Assembly: GCF_002217755.1 (NCBI RefSeq)
Contig: NZ_BCFL01000017.1
Location: 212,020 to 276,019, forward strand
Reading direction: 5' to 3'
DNA length: 64,000 nucleotides
Origin: Streptomyces hyaluromycini
Lineage (GTDB): Bacteria; Actinomycetota; Actinomycetes; Streptomycetales; Streptomycetaceae
Position 1 is the first letter of the stretch. Each line of letters starts with the position of its first letter. Below, one piece after another: positions 17,721 through 25,707 of this stretch. Below the pieces are notes generated by a model. The model ran no database searches. It was not told the origin of the DNA and was given only the letters and a program-made list of their open reading frames with translations. The translations under genes were made by a program, and so were the position numbers.

Positions 17721-17747
17721 TGCCTGGTACTGGCTTGCACAGGCAAG
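17721..17747. promoter_or_regulatory. inverted repeats between MmyB regulator and hydrolase
   Basis: CTTGC-ACAG-GCAAG (17734-17747) is a perfect 5-4-5 dyad, and TGCCT/AGGCA (17721-17725/17741-17745) overlaps it. It lies 31-57 bp from the regulator start and 45-71 bp from the hydrolase start, a likely operator for the XRE protein. Confidence 0.5.
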
Positions 17748-17791
17748 GCCCTCCCTGGCACCCGGGTGCGGGCGGCGCGACGGTGGGGGCC

Positions 17792-18697
17792 ATGCAGACT
17801 CACGTCACCTTCCCCAGCGCCGGACTGAAGATCGCCGGCCACCTGTACACGCCCGACGGCGACACCACCGGGCCGCGTCCCGCCGTCGTCGTCGGGCACC
17901 CCGGCTCCGGGGTGAAGGAGCAGGCCGCCGGGGTGTACGCACGGCGCCTCGCCGAGCACGGGTTCGTCACCCTGGCCTTCGACGCCGCCCACCAGGGGGA
18001 GAGCGAGGGCGAGCCGCGGGGTCTGGAGGACCCGGCCCAGCGGGTCGAGGACCTCAGGGCCGCCGTCTCCTTCCTCACCACCCGGGAGGAAGCGGACCCC
18101 GACCGGATCTCGGCGCTCGGGATCTGCGCCTCCGGCGGGTACGCCCTCGCCGCCGCCGCGACCGACCAGCGGATCAGGGCGGTCGCCACCGTCAGCGCCG
18201 TCGACATCGCCCGCCAGTTCCGGCACGGCGCCGACGGCGGCCAGGACCCCGCCGTTCTCCGGGGCATGCTGGCCGCGGCCGCGGCGGCGCGTACCGCGGA
18301 GGCCCGCGGCGAGGGTGTCCGGGCCTTCCCGCTCTTCCCCGGCACCGAGGACGAGGCACGCGCCGGCGGGCCGCACGTCCACGAGGGGTGGGAGTACTAC
18401 CGCACCCCACGCGGCCGACACCCCCGCGCCGCCGAGGAGCTCACCTGGAACAGCGTCGACCGCATCACCGGCTTCGACGCCTTCCACGCCCTCGAACTGC
18501 TCGCCCCACGCCCCCTGTTGATGATCGTCGGACGAGAGGCGGTGACCTCCTGGATGAGCGTGGCCGCGTTCCAGCGGGTCACCGGCCCCAAGGAACTGCA
18601 CTGGATCGACGGCGCGACGCACGTCGGCCTCTACGACCGGGACGAGTACGTCACCCCGGCCGTCGCGAAACTGGCCGCGTTCTTCCGGGAGCGGTAG
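17792..18697 (+). CDS. alpha/beta hydrolase with cysteine nucleophile motif
   Basis: 301 aa from ATG 17792 after GGTGGGGGC; a longer frame from 17720 runs through the operator. The fold signature is clear: VVVGHPGSGVKEQAAG oxyanion loop, FDAAHQGES, and a nucleophile elbow GICASGGYAL in which the usual Ser is Cys, as in dienelactone hydrolases. An acid-loop candidate (LLMIVGREAVTSW) and the His of GATHVGLYD complete the triad. The substrate is unknown. It is divergent from and probably controlled by the MmyB-like regulator. Confidence 0.85.
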   Translation: MQTHVTFPSAGLKIAGHLYTPDGDTTGPRPAVVVGHPGSGVKEQAAGVYARRLAEHGFVTLAFDAAHQGESEGEPRGLEDPAQRVEDLRAAVSFLTTREEADPDRISALGICASGGYALAAAATDQRIRAVATVSAVDIARQFRHGADGGQDPAVLRGMLAAAAAARTAEARGEGVRAFPLFPGTEDEARAGGPHVHEGWEYYRTPRGRHPRAAEELTWNSVDRITGFDAFHALELLAPRPLLMIVGREAVTSWMSVAAFQRVTGPKELHWIDGATHVGLYDRDEYVTPAVAKLAAFFRER

Positions 18698-18700
18698 GGA

Positions 18701-20137
18701 TCAGTGGCGTACGGCGTAGTACTGCCAGGCGCCCCAGGTGCCGAGGTTCCCGGTGTCCTTGCTGCTCGGGACGTACTCGGCCCGGATCCGGAACCGCTGC
18801 CCCGCCGACCTGGTCAGCGTCACGCTCATGGCGGCGGCGCTCTGGGACGTCAGCGCGCGGCACGCGGAGGTGGTCTCGGTGTGCCAGGTGCCGGACGCGT
18901 AACGCTGGATCTGGAAGCGGACGCACTGGCCCGGCTTGGCCGGGGCGACCGTGGCGGTCTGCTTCGCCTTGGCGGTGTGATGGTAGACGCGGTAGAGGGT
19001 GCTGCCGAAGTGGGTCGTGGTGTAGGAGCCCGTGAGGGACTCCGTCACCCGGGCTCGCGCGGTCACCGTCCGGGCCGCCGTGGCGGGGGCCTGGCGGTCG
19101 TCGCCCGCGAACTCCGCGCTGAACGTGGTCCTGCGGGTGACCTTGTACGTTGCCGTCAGATTCCCGTCGGCGTCCGCCTGCCCGGTCGTGACCAGCGTCT
19201 TCTTCCCGTCGTACGGCTGGGCGTAGAGGGCGACGGTACGGCTCCCGTCGGTCTGGCCGAGGTGGGCGGTGAGCTTCGCCGTCGCACCGTAGTCGTACGA
19301 GGACGCGTTCGTGGCGAGGGTCAGGTCGGTGGCCGCGGGCGGGAGCTGGTACGGAACCGTGAACGTGTATGCGGCGGTCGGGGAGTGGTTGCCCGCCGCG
19401 TCCACCGCTTCGACGTACAGGGTGTAGACACCCCATTGCAGCGCGACCGTCAGGCTCGCCCGGCCCGCCGAGTCGGCCGGCAGCTCCGGGGCGCCGATGC
19501 CGGGCTCCTGGTTCAGGCCGTAGACGAAGTGGTCCAGGCCGCTGGCCGCGCAGTCCGGGCCGTCCGCCGCCGCGCAGCCCGCGGGCAGGGACTCGGCGGC
19601 GGAGAGGCTGAACGTGGTGGGCTGGCCGGCCGCCTTCTTCGGGGTCCCCTCCGGCGGGAAGTCCGGGTTGGTCACGGCCGGGACGACCGGCGCGCTGCCG
19701 TCCAGGCGGAAGTAGCAGGGGTCGGTCGGGACGGAGTAGGACGTGCCGTCGTACGTCGAGGCGTCCCAGCCGTAGGTGTGACCGTCCGTCAGGGCCAGCG
19801 GGACGTACACGGACTGGGAGGTCACCGGCAGGCGGTCGGCGGAGCCGTCCGCCGACTGTGTGCCGTCCGCGTCCCAGGCGTGCACGACCCCCTGGTACGA
19901 CACCCCGTTCACCATCGGCCGCGGAATCCCGATCTGCACGGAGAAGCCCGCGGGCGGCGGGGTGGAGACGGTGCTCCAGACCGGGCTGTCCGCGCTGCCG
20001 CAGCTCGTGCCGGCCGGCACGGTGGGCGTCGGCAGGGCCGGGTCGACCGGGGTGCCGTCGGCCGCCGCGACCGCCGGCAGCGTCGTCACCAGCGCGCCCG
20101 CCAGCAGCAGGGCAGCCCCGTTCCTGAGCCTGTTCAC
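18701..20137 (-). CDS. secreted protein with Ig-like domains
   Basis: 478 aa from the GTG at 20137, set by GGGGAGGAA upstream. A signal peptide (GAALLLAGALVTTLPAVAAA) is followed by about 450 residues of beta-rich, Thr/Ser-rich sequence. The middle contains a bacterial Ig-like stretch (LQWGVYTLYVEAVDAAGNHSPTAAYTFTVPY) and a second related module (YDYGATAKLTAHL ... TVALYAQPYDGK). There are about six Cys and no catalytic motif. It is probably an extracellular or wall-associated protein. Its 3' end is 3 bp from the convergent hydrolase stop. Confidence 0.7.
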   Translation of the reverse strand: MNRLRNGAALLLAGALVTTLPAVAAADGTPVDPALPTPTVPAGTSCGSADSPVWSTVSTPPPAGFSVQIGIPRPMVNGVSYQGVVHAWDADGTQSADGSADRLPVTSQSVYVPLALTDGHTYGWDASTYDGTSYSVPTDPCYFRLDGSAPVVPAVTNPDFPPEGTPKKAAGQPTTFSLSAAESLPAGCAAADGPDCAASGLDHFVYGLNQEPGIGAPELPADSAGRASLTVALQWGVYTLYVEAVDAAGNHSPTAAYTFTVPYQLPPAATDLTLATNASSYDYGATAKLTAHLGQTDGSRTVALYAQPYDGKKTLVTTGQADADGNLTATYKVTRRTTFSAEFAGDDRQAPATAARTVTARARVTESLTGSYTTTHFGSTLYRVYHHTAKAKQTATVAPAKPGQCVRFQIQRYASGTWHTETTSACRALTSQSAAAMSVTLTRSAGQRFRIRAEYVPSSKDTGNLGTWGAWQYYAVRH

Positions 20138-20198
20138 GTGTGTTCCTCCCCCTGGACTGCGGTCCCCGGCCGCAGAGCAGGCGGAGCGTAACACGGGG

Positions 20199-20972
20199 TC
20201 AGTTGTTCCAGGTCTCGTCGTACGGGTCGGCCGGGGTCGGGATCGGCTTGGCGTCGGTGACCTGGAGGAACGGGATCGGGCCGTTGTTCACCGGGTCGCG
20301 GGTCTGCTTGGTGGTGTAGGTGCCCGTCACCTGGAGCCAGGCGTCCGGCTGCAGGACCGGGGGGATCTTGCCGGTCAGGCCCACCTTCACCGGCTGGGCG
20401 TCCGCCGCACAGCAGTTGAGGGCCATGCGGACGAGATACGGGGTGCCGGCCGAGTCGACGGCCACGAAACCGGCGATCCGGACCTGGCGGCCGGCCAGCG
20501 AGCGGCCGTGGTCGTAGACCGCGCGGCCCGCGTAGTCGACGAGGTTGAGCGGCATCGGGTCGGACTTGGGCAACTTCAGGTAGCCGTACGGCTGTTGCAG
20601 GGCCGTGCCGGTGCGCAGCGCGCTGTAGGAGCCGAGCGCGGGCGGGGCGACGAGGATCAGGGCGAGGAGCGGAAGGACCAGCAGCCAGGAGATCCGGGGT
20701 TCCGGATGCGCATGTACCTCGGGCTGTGCCTCGTGCTGTGCGTGGGACTGCGCCTCGTGCTGTGTCTCGGGTGCGGCCTCCTTCCGGGCGCGGGCGCGCT
20801 TCCACTCGTACCAGGCCGTCGCCAGTGCCGAGACGATCAGGACGGCGCCCGCGGCCAGCACCAGCGGCTGCAGGCCCGCCTTGACGTAGCGCAGGTAGAG
20901 GTTGGTGCCGCCCGCGTGCAGCAGGGCCGCGCCCACCAGGAACATCACCGCCGCCTGTGCCTGCCGGTTCAC
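20199..20972 (-). CDS. TIGR03943 family putative permease subunit
   Basis: 257 aa, GTG start at 20972. Two N-terminal membrane segments, a His/Gln-rich loop (HEAQSHAQHEAQPEVHAHPEP), a third membrane segment, then an extracellular-type OB-like domain with the conserved NCCAAD cysteines. Proteins of this family are encoded next to the two-domain permease found here at 22526-23569. Removal of the TnpB element would bring the two into a 4-bp GTGA overlap, with the GGAGGG ribosome site inside the permease's last codons. Together they may move a metal ion or small molecule; the substrate is unknown. Confidence 0.8.
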   Translation of the reverse strand: MNRQAQAAVMFLVGAALLHAGGTNLYLRYVKAGLQPLVLAAGAVLIVSALATAWYEWKRARARKEAAPETQHEAQSHAQHEAQPEVHAHPEPRISWLLVLPLLALILVAPPALGSYSALRTGTALQQPYGYLKLPKSDPMPLNLVDYAGRAVYDHGRSLAGRQVRIAGFVAVDSAGTPYLVRMALNCCAADAQPVKVGLTGKIPPVLQPDAWLQVTGTYTTKQTRDPVNNGPIPFLQVTDAKPIPTPADPYDETWNN

Positions 20973-20990
20973 CGGGTCCCTCCGAGGATG

Positions 20991-21014
20991 CCCCAGGCCT
21001 CAGCCCGGGGAGGA
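20991..21014 (+). promoter_or_regulatory. left-end hairpin of the TnpB element
   Basis: CCCC-A-GGC-CTCA-GCC-C-GGGG forms a hairpin with one A.C mismatch, followed by AGGA. It resembles the right-end hairpin in layout, orientation and trailing AGGA. In IS605-type elements subterminal hairpins mark the ends for the transposase. Confidence 0.55.
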
Positions 21015-21056
21015 ACCGGACTCCTGCGGAGCGAAGCGGGGAGAGCCGGATCGCCG

Positions 21057-21215
21057 TCAGAGCGATCCGGCGCCCGCCTCAGCGGCGACGCGCTCGGCCT
21101 CCAGCCTGTAGACGATCTCGGAGTTGAGGGACCTGCGGGCGGACTTGGCCTCAGAGACCAGCCACTCGTGCAGGTCGGCGGGCAGACGGAGCGTGATGCG
21201 CTTCTCTTCATCCAT
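21057..21215 (-). CDS. Arc-like ribbon-helix-helix DNA-binding protein
   Basis: 52 aa, ATG at 21215 with GGAG just upstream. The sequence runs MDEEKRITLRLPADLHEWL, then SEAKSARRSLNSEIVYRLEAE. This is the classic RHH pattern: an N-terminal beta strand (RITLRLP), helix 1, and the RSLNSEIV turn/helix 2. RHH dimers bind short operators and often repress their own gene. It is divergent from tnpB across a 50-bp gap containing the dyad GGTTA...TAACC. It lies inside the element and 84 bp upstream of the TIGR03943 gene on the same strand, so its promoter may now drive that gene. Confidence 0.8.
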   Translation of the reverse strand: MDEEKRITLRLPADLHEWLVSEAKSARRSLNSEIVYRLEAERVAAEAGAGSL

Positions 21216-21222
21216 GACTCCA

Positions 21223-21259
21223 GGTTAGTGTCTTTCCAGCAGATAACCAGTGGTAGCGT
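21223..21259. promoter_or_regulatory. shared control region between RHH gene and tnpB
   Basis: GGTTA (21223-21227) and TAACC (21244-21248) form a dyad centred at 21235.5. ACCAGTGGT (21246-21254) is a second small dyad. TAGCGT at 21254-21259 is a -10-like box 6 nt before the tnpB ATG, suggesting a leaderless tnpB mRNA. An RHH dimer pair here could repress both genes (inference). Confidence 0.5.
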
Positions 21260-21265
21260 GGTGTC

Positions 21266-22492
21266 ATGGCGACACGAACGAAGGTTTCGGAGGGCGCCGG
21301 GCACGCCCGGTACACCTACCGGCTCCGGGTGTCGTCCACGGCCCGCGCGGCATTGCTCGCCGAGTGGGACCGATGCCGGTGGGCCTGGAACGAATGCATC
21401 GCCAAGTCCCGCGCCGTGCACGCCCGCAACCGGGCACACCCCGAAGACAGGCTGACGTGCGGCCCGGCGCAACTCGACAAGATGCTGACCGAAGCCCGCG
21501 CGCGCACGCAGTGGCTCCGCGACGGCGCCTCTGTGCCGCAGCAGCAGATCATCCGGGACTTCGCCAAGTCCCGCTCCAAGGCACTGAAGGACATCGACCT
21601 GCGCCTGCCCATGCGGCAACGCGCCGGGATGCCCAAGGTGAAGAAGAAGCGCGAGGCACTGCCCACGCTGAACTACACGACCCGGGGCTTCCGTCTGAAG
21701 GACGACCGCCTGCATCTCGCGGGCGGCATCATGCTGACCGTGGTGTGGTCCCGGGATCTTCCGGCCGTGCCGTCGTCGGTGCGGGTGTACCGGGACGCGG
21801 TGGGGCACTGGTACGCGTCGTTCGTCGTCGCCACAGAAACGCAGCCCCTCCCCGCGGCCGGCGCGGTGCTCGGTGTGGACTGGGGAGTGAAGGAGACCGC
21901 CACCACCACGTCCGACGCCCACGACCTCCCTCACGCCCAGCACGGCCGGAAGGCTCAGACCAAGCTGACCCGCTACGACAGGATGATGGCTCGTCGTAAG
22001 CCGAAGAAGGGCCACGCCGGGTCCAGGGGCTACCGCAAGGCCAAGGAGTGGCGGGCGAAGACTTACGCGAAGATCGCCCGACAGCGGCAGGACACTGCCC
22101 GCAAGTGGGCCAGGCGCGTCGTGCGCGACCACGACGCGATCGCTGTTGAGGACTTCCGGCCCAAGTTCCTCAGCCGTACCACCATGGCGCGCAAGGCGGC
22201 GGATGCCGCAATCGGCGCAACGAAGGCGGCGCTGCTGGAGATGGGCCACAAGCACGGGCGGGACGTCCGCCTCGTGCATCCCGCGCACACCACCATGGAC
22301 TGCGCGTCGTGCGGAGCGAGAACCAAGCACGCACTTCCTCTTTCGGAACGTACCTACACCTGCACCACGTGCGGCACGGTGTCCCCCAGGGACAAGAACT
22401 CCGCGCGCGTGATGCTGGTCCGGGCTGGTCTCATCCCGGCTGGTGCCGAGGGCGTAAGACCTCGGGGAACGCTGTTCCCCGAGGCCGTCTGA
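21266..22492 (+). CDS. tnpB: RNA-guided endonuclease TnpB
   Basis: 408 aa from ATG 21266. The N-terminal OrfB helix-turn-helix region (YTYRLRVSSTARAALLAEWDRCRWAWNE in part) is followed by the RuvC nuclease core with all three acidic residues: D205 in GVDWG, E295 in AVEDF, D376 in SPRDKNSAR. A zinc ribbon (C346, C349, C366, C369) is inserted before the last. The length is normal for TnpB. The family cuts DNA under direction of an omega RNA from the 3' end of the gene and element, promoting retention of the element at its donor site. The catalytic triad is intact, so this is not a nuclease-dead TldR-type derivative. Confidence 0.93.
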   Translation: MATRTKVSEGAGHARYTYRLRVSSTARAALLAEWDRCRWAWNECIAKSRAVHARNRAHPEDRLTCGPAQLDKMLTEARARTQWLRDGASVPQQQIIRDFAKSRSKALKDIDLRLPMRQRAGMPKVKKKREALPTLNYTTRGFRLKDDRLHLAGGIMLTVVWSRDLPAVPSSVRVYRDAVGHWYASFVVATETQPLPAAGAVLGVDWGVKETATTTSDAHDLPHAQHGRKAQTKLTRYDRMMARRKPKKGHAGSRGYRKAKEWRAKTYAKIARQRQDTARKWARRVVRDHDAIAVEDFRPKFLSRTTMARKAADAAIGATKAALLEMGHKHGRDVRLVHPAHTTMDCASCGARTKHALPLSERTYTCTTCGTVSPRDKNSARVMLVRAGLIPAGAEGVRPRGTLFPEAV

Positions 22493-22550
22493 GCCAGGAA
22501 TCCCCTCGCTCAGCGAGGGGAGGATTCAAAGCAGCACCGCCCCGGTCAGG
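22420..22550 (+). ncRNA. predicted omega RNA (reRNA) scaffold and guide
   Basis: TnpB guide RNAs overlap the 3' end of tnpB, run through the right-end hairpin and use the flanking DNA as guide. Here the scaffold would end with the hairpin at 22502-22520 and AGGATTCAA (22521-22529). The guide would be about 16-20 nt from 22530 (agcagcaccgccccggtc), the 3' end of the permease gene. The 5' boundary is only a guess. Confidence 0.5.
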
Positions 22551-23569
22551 ACCGCGCCCGCGATCGCCGCCACGAAGGTGGCCGGGGCGAACCGCAGGGC
22601 GAAGCCGCGGCCGAAGGTGCCCGCCTGCATCGCGAAGAGCTTGAGGTCGATCATCGGGCCCACGATCAGGAACGCCAGCTTCGCGGTGAGCGAGAACTGG
22701 GTCAGGGAAGCCGCCACGAACGCGTCCGCCTCCGAACAGATGGACAGGAGTACGGCCAGGATCGACAGGGCGAAGATCGCGACCACCGGGTTGGCGGCCG
22801 CCGTGCGCAGCCACTCCGCCGGGGCCACCGCCTTCAGGGTCGCCGCCGCCATCGCGCCGAGGACCAGGAAGCCGCCCGCCTGCATGGTGTCGTGCCGCAC
22901 CGAGGACCAGAACGCCTCCCCCTTGGTCTCGCCCTCGTGGTGCGCGTGCGCCGGCAGGCGCAGCCAGTCGGTGCGGCCGAGCCGCTGCCACAGCCAGCCC
23001 ATCGCACACGCCACCAGCAGGCTGCCGGCGAACCGGCCCACGACCATCTCGGGGTTGCGCGGGAACGCCACCGCCGTCGCCGTCAGCACGATCGGGTTGA
23101 TCGCGGGGGCGGAGAGGAGGAAGGCGATGGCCGCGGCCGGGGTGACGCCCCGGCGGACCAGGGCGCCGGCCACCGGGACCGACGCGCACTCGCAGCCCGG
23201 GAGCACCACACCGGCCAGTCCCGCGACCGGTACCGCCAGGGCGGGGTGGCCGGGCAGGGCGCGGGCGAAGAAGGAGGGCGGGACGAAGACCGCGATCGCC
23301 GCGGAGAGAAGCACCCCCAGGACGAGGAACGGGAGCGCCTGGACGACCACCGCCACGAACACCGTCATCCAGCTCTGCATCACCGGTTTCGACAGCGCGC
23401 CGCGTACCGGCCCCTGGAACACCACGACCACGAGGAGGAGCAGGGTCAGGGCCAGCGGGGAGTTGAGGTGCCAGCCCTCCTGGCCGGGCGGGGTGCGGGT
23501 GCCGTCGGCGCCGGGCGTCCCGTCCTCGGGCGCGGCCCCGGGCGGGGCGGCTTTCTCGGTGATGGCCAC
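22526..23569 (-). CDS. permease (DUF318-type, partner of TIGR03943 protein), 3' end altered by insertion
   Basis: 347 aa, GTG start at 23569 with GGAGG upstream. About eight membrane segments; conserved VLPGCECASVPVAGAL and SAPAINPIVL motifs in the first half and ICSEADAFVAASL in the second mark the predicted-permease family related to ArsP. A His-rich loop (AHAHHEGE) lies between the halves. The stop codon TGA (22526-22528) comes from the TTCAA right end of the TnpB element. The uninterrupted gene would have read on as ILGGTR-stop and overlapped the TIGR03943 start. Loss of six terminal residues is unlikely to abolish function. Confidence 0.82.
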   Translation of the reverse strand: MAITEKAAPPGAAPEDGTPGADGTRTPPGQEGWHLNSPLALTLLLLVVVVFQGPVRGALSKPVMQSWMTVFVAVVVQALPFLVLGVLLSAAIAVFVPPSFFARALPGHPALAVPVAGLAGVVLPGCECASVPVAGALVRRGVTPAAAIAFLLSAPAINPIVLTATAVAFPRNPEMVVGRFAGSLLVACAMGWLWQRLGRTDWLRLPAHAHHEGETKGEAFWSSVRHDTMQAGGFLVLGAMAAATLKAVAPAEWLRTAAANPVVAIFALSILAVLLSICSEADAFVAASLTQFSLTAKLAFLIVGPMIDLKLFAMQAGTFGRGFALRFAPATFVAAIAGAVLTGAVLL

Positions 23570-23668
23570 GGGTCGGATACCTCCGGCACTTCGGTCAGAT
23601 CGGGGATTATGCTCCCTCCCCTTCCCTACGGGCGGTCAGGGGTGGCTGTTCACTTCGTTGCTGGAACC

Positions 23669-25660
23669 ATGCGTCCCGTTGAGGCAGTCTTTTCCCTTGT
23701 GGCGAGCGTTCCGTATCAAGGTGGTGGCGGCCCGGCCCAGATGGTGGTGTGCGGGGACGACGGACTTGCGCACCGGCTGGCCGCCGAGTTGCGCACGGTC
23801 TACGGCGAACAGGTCACCCTTGTCGTGCCGCCGGACGTGCGCATCGCCCGGCCGCCGGTCGTCGGACGCGCCCGGGCCGCCTCGGCCGCGCTGTTCGACC
23901 GGGTGGTCAGCGCGACCGTGGGACGGACGGGCGGCAACGGTGGCAACGGCGGCGGGAACGGGAGCAGCGGTGGCGGTACCGGTGCGGTCGCCGGTGCCGG
24001 TGAAGGGCCGCGCGGGGAAAGGGTGCTGGAGGCCGTCGAGGCCACTGAGGCGGTGCTCGCCGAGGCCGGTGTGGAGCGGGCCGCCGCGCTCGCGCTCGTG
24101 TACGACGACGACGAGACCAACATCCGGGCCGCTCTCACCGCCCGCCGGCTGAATCCACGGCTGCGGCTCGTACTGCGGCTGTACAACCGGCGGTTGGGGC
24201 AGCACATCGAGGAACTCCTCGACCAGGCAGCCGCGTTGGCGACAGGGGACGCGGACGGCGGCGGGGGCGGCGCGGTGGGGGACGCCTCCACGATCGTGCT
24301 GTCCGACGCCGACACCGCCGCGCCCGCGCTCGCCGCCACCGCGCTCGCCGGGCGTGGCAAGGTCATCCATACGGAGGGCCTGGTGCTGCGGGCGGTGGAC
24401 CTGCCGCCGGGTGCCGTCGCGGGGCAGGACGCCGTCGAACAGGGGCTGTTCCCGCTGGCGTTGCTCTCGCCGAACAGCACCGGGCCCGAGCCGGTCGAGG
24501 GCGGCCGGGAGCGGGGGCCGCTGCTGCTGCCGGACGGGGAGCAGGTACGGGCGGCCGCGGACGAGCGTGGCGTGATGGTGCTGGAGCACGTGTTGTTGTC
24601 CGCGGGGGCGGCGGAGCCGGCCGGGCGCGGGGTCGGGGTCGTACCGCCGCTCGCCTCGCTGTTCTCGCGGCGGCTCAGGTGGTCGCTGGCCGGGAGTGTG
24701 GGGTGCGTGGTCGCGCTCGCGGTCGCCCTGTCGGTGGTGACGGGCATTCACCCGGTACGGGCCTTCTACTACACGCTCCTCGACCTGTTCGCCATCGACA
24801 ATCCCGCGATCGGGGCGCCGCTCGGCCGGCAGATCCTCCAGTTGCTGACGGGGCTGGTCGGGTTGCTGCTGCTGCCGGTGCTGCTGGCGGCGGTCCTTGA
24901 GGCGCTCGGGACCTTCCGGACCGCGTCCGCGCTGCGCAAGCCGCCTCGGGGGCTGGGTGGGCATGTGGTGCTCCTCGGGCTGGGGAAGATCGGTACCCGC
25001 GTGCTGACGCGGTTGCGGGAGCTGCACGTTCCCGTGGTGTGCGTCGAGTCGGATCCCGAGGCGCGCGGGCTGGCGGTGGCGCGGCGGCTGCGGGTGCCGG
25101 TGGTGCTCGGGGACGTGACCCAGGAAGGGGTGCTGGAGGCCGCCAAGATCCATCGGGCGCAGGCGCTGCTCGCGGTGACCAGCGCCGACACGACGAATCT
25201 GGAGGCCGTGCTGTACGCGCGGGCCCTGCGGCCCGATCTGACGGCCGTGCTGCGGCTGTACGACGACGACTTCGCGACCGCCGTGTACCGGACGCTGCGG
25301 GCGGCGCATCCGCATGCCGTCACCCGGAGCCGGAGCGTGTCCTATCTGGCGGCGCCGTCCTTCGCGGGGGCGATGCTGGGGCGGCAGATCCTCGGGGCGA
25401 TTCCGGTGGAGCGGAAGGTGTTGCTGGTGGCGGTGGTGGAGGTGGGCGGGCATCCGCAGTTGGAGGGGCGGACCGTGGAGGGGGCGTTCCGGGCAGGGGC
25501 GTGGCGGGTGCTGGCGCTTGAGGGCCGGCAGGGGGTTGCGGCGGGGGAGTACGTGTTGCGGGGTGGGGACCGGGTGGTGGTGGTCGCCACCCGGAGGGGG
25601 CTGGCGGAGTTGTCCGGCCGCCGATCCTTGCCCACCCACCCACCCGACTCACTCGGTTGA
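23669..25660 (+). CDS. membrane protein with two TrkA-N/RCK-type domains (CASTOR/POLLUX-like channel)
   Basis: 663 aa from ATG 23669; an in-frame ATG at 23609 is an alternative. An N-terminal nucleotide-binding domain (MVVCGDDGLAHRLAAELR, ALALVYDDDETNI) is interrupted by a Gly/Asn-rich insert near residues 90-115. A channel-like region with two membrane segments (VALAVALSVVTGIHPVRAFYYTLLDLF, and LLTGLVGLLLLPVLLAAVLEAL) follows. A second TrkA-N domain has a Rossmann motif GLGKIG and GDVTQEGVLEAA, and an RCK_C domain ends the protein. It is probably an NAD-regulated potassium or cation channel. It is divergent from the permease. Confidence 0.8.
   Translation: MRPVEAVFSLVASVPYQGGGGPAQMVVCGDDGLAHRLAAELRTVYGEQVTLVVPPDVRIARPPVVGRARAASAALFDRVVSATVGRTGGNGGNGGGNGSSGGGTGAVAGAGEGPRGERVLEAVEATEAVLAEAGVERAAALALVYDDDETNIRAALTARRLNPRLRLVLRLYNRRLGQHIEELLDQAAALATGDADGGGGGAVGDASTIVLSDADTAAPALAATALAGRGKVIHTEGLVLRAVDLPPGAVAGQDAVEQGLFPLALLSPNSTGPEPVEGGRERGPLLLPDGEQVRAAADERGVMVLEHVLLSAGAAEPAGRGVGVVPPLASLFSRRLRWSLAGSVGCVVALAVALSVVTGIHPVRAFYYTLLDLFAIDNPAIGAPLGRQILQLLTGLVGLLLLPVLLAAVLEALGTFRTASALRKPPRGLGGHVVLLGLGKIGTRVLTRLRELHVPVVCVESDPEARGLAVARRLRVPVVLGDVTQEGVLEAAKIHRAQALLAVTSADTTNLEAVLYARALRPDLTAVLRLYDDDFATAVYRTLRAAHPHAVTRSRSVSYLAAPSFAGAMLGRQILGAIPVERKVLLVAVVEVGGHPQLEGRTVEGAFRAGAWRVLALEGRQGVAAGEYVLRGGDRVVVVATRRGLAELSGRRSLPTHPPDSLG
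25629..25653. repeat. G-quadruplex-capable CCCA tract, left member of an inverted pair
   Basis: Four CCC runs separated by single A, then cgactc, within the last codons of the channel gene. The minus strand carries GGGTGGGTGGGTGGG. The exact complement occurs at 25874-25893. Confidence 0.75.
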
Positions 25661-25707
25661 GGGGTGGGGGTGGGAGGGCTGGGGTGGTGGGGGTACGTGC
25701 GGGTGCG

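Larger units (their letters stand above)
20991..22529 (+). mobile_element. IS200/IS605-group TnpB element with RHH gene, no TnpA
   Basis: Boundaries are inferred. The right end carries hairpin CCCCTCGC-TCA-GCGAGGGG (22502-22520) then AGGATTCAA, an IS605-like end with TCAA at the cut site. The left end carries a similar hairpin (20991-21010), also followed by AGGA. Deleting 20991-22529 restores a continuous permease reading frame that overlaps the next gene by GTGA, which supports these limits. There are no terminal inverted repeats and no target duplication, as expected for the family. A Y1 or serine transposase is absent, so movement would need one in trans. Confidence 0.75.

Noticed and set aside
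21266..22492. TnpB as a nuclease-dead transcription regulator (TldR-like)
   Set aside because: All three RuvC acidic residues and the zinc ribbon are present.
22892..23668. N-terminal extension of the channel gene back to 22892
   Set aside because: It would run through the divergent permease's coding sequence and promoter; starts at 23609 or 23669 are adequate.
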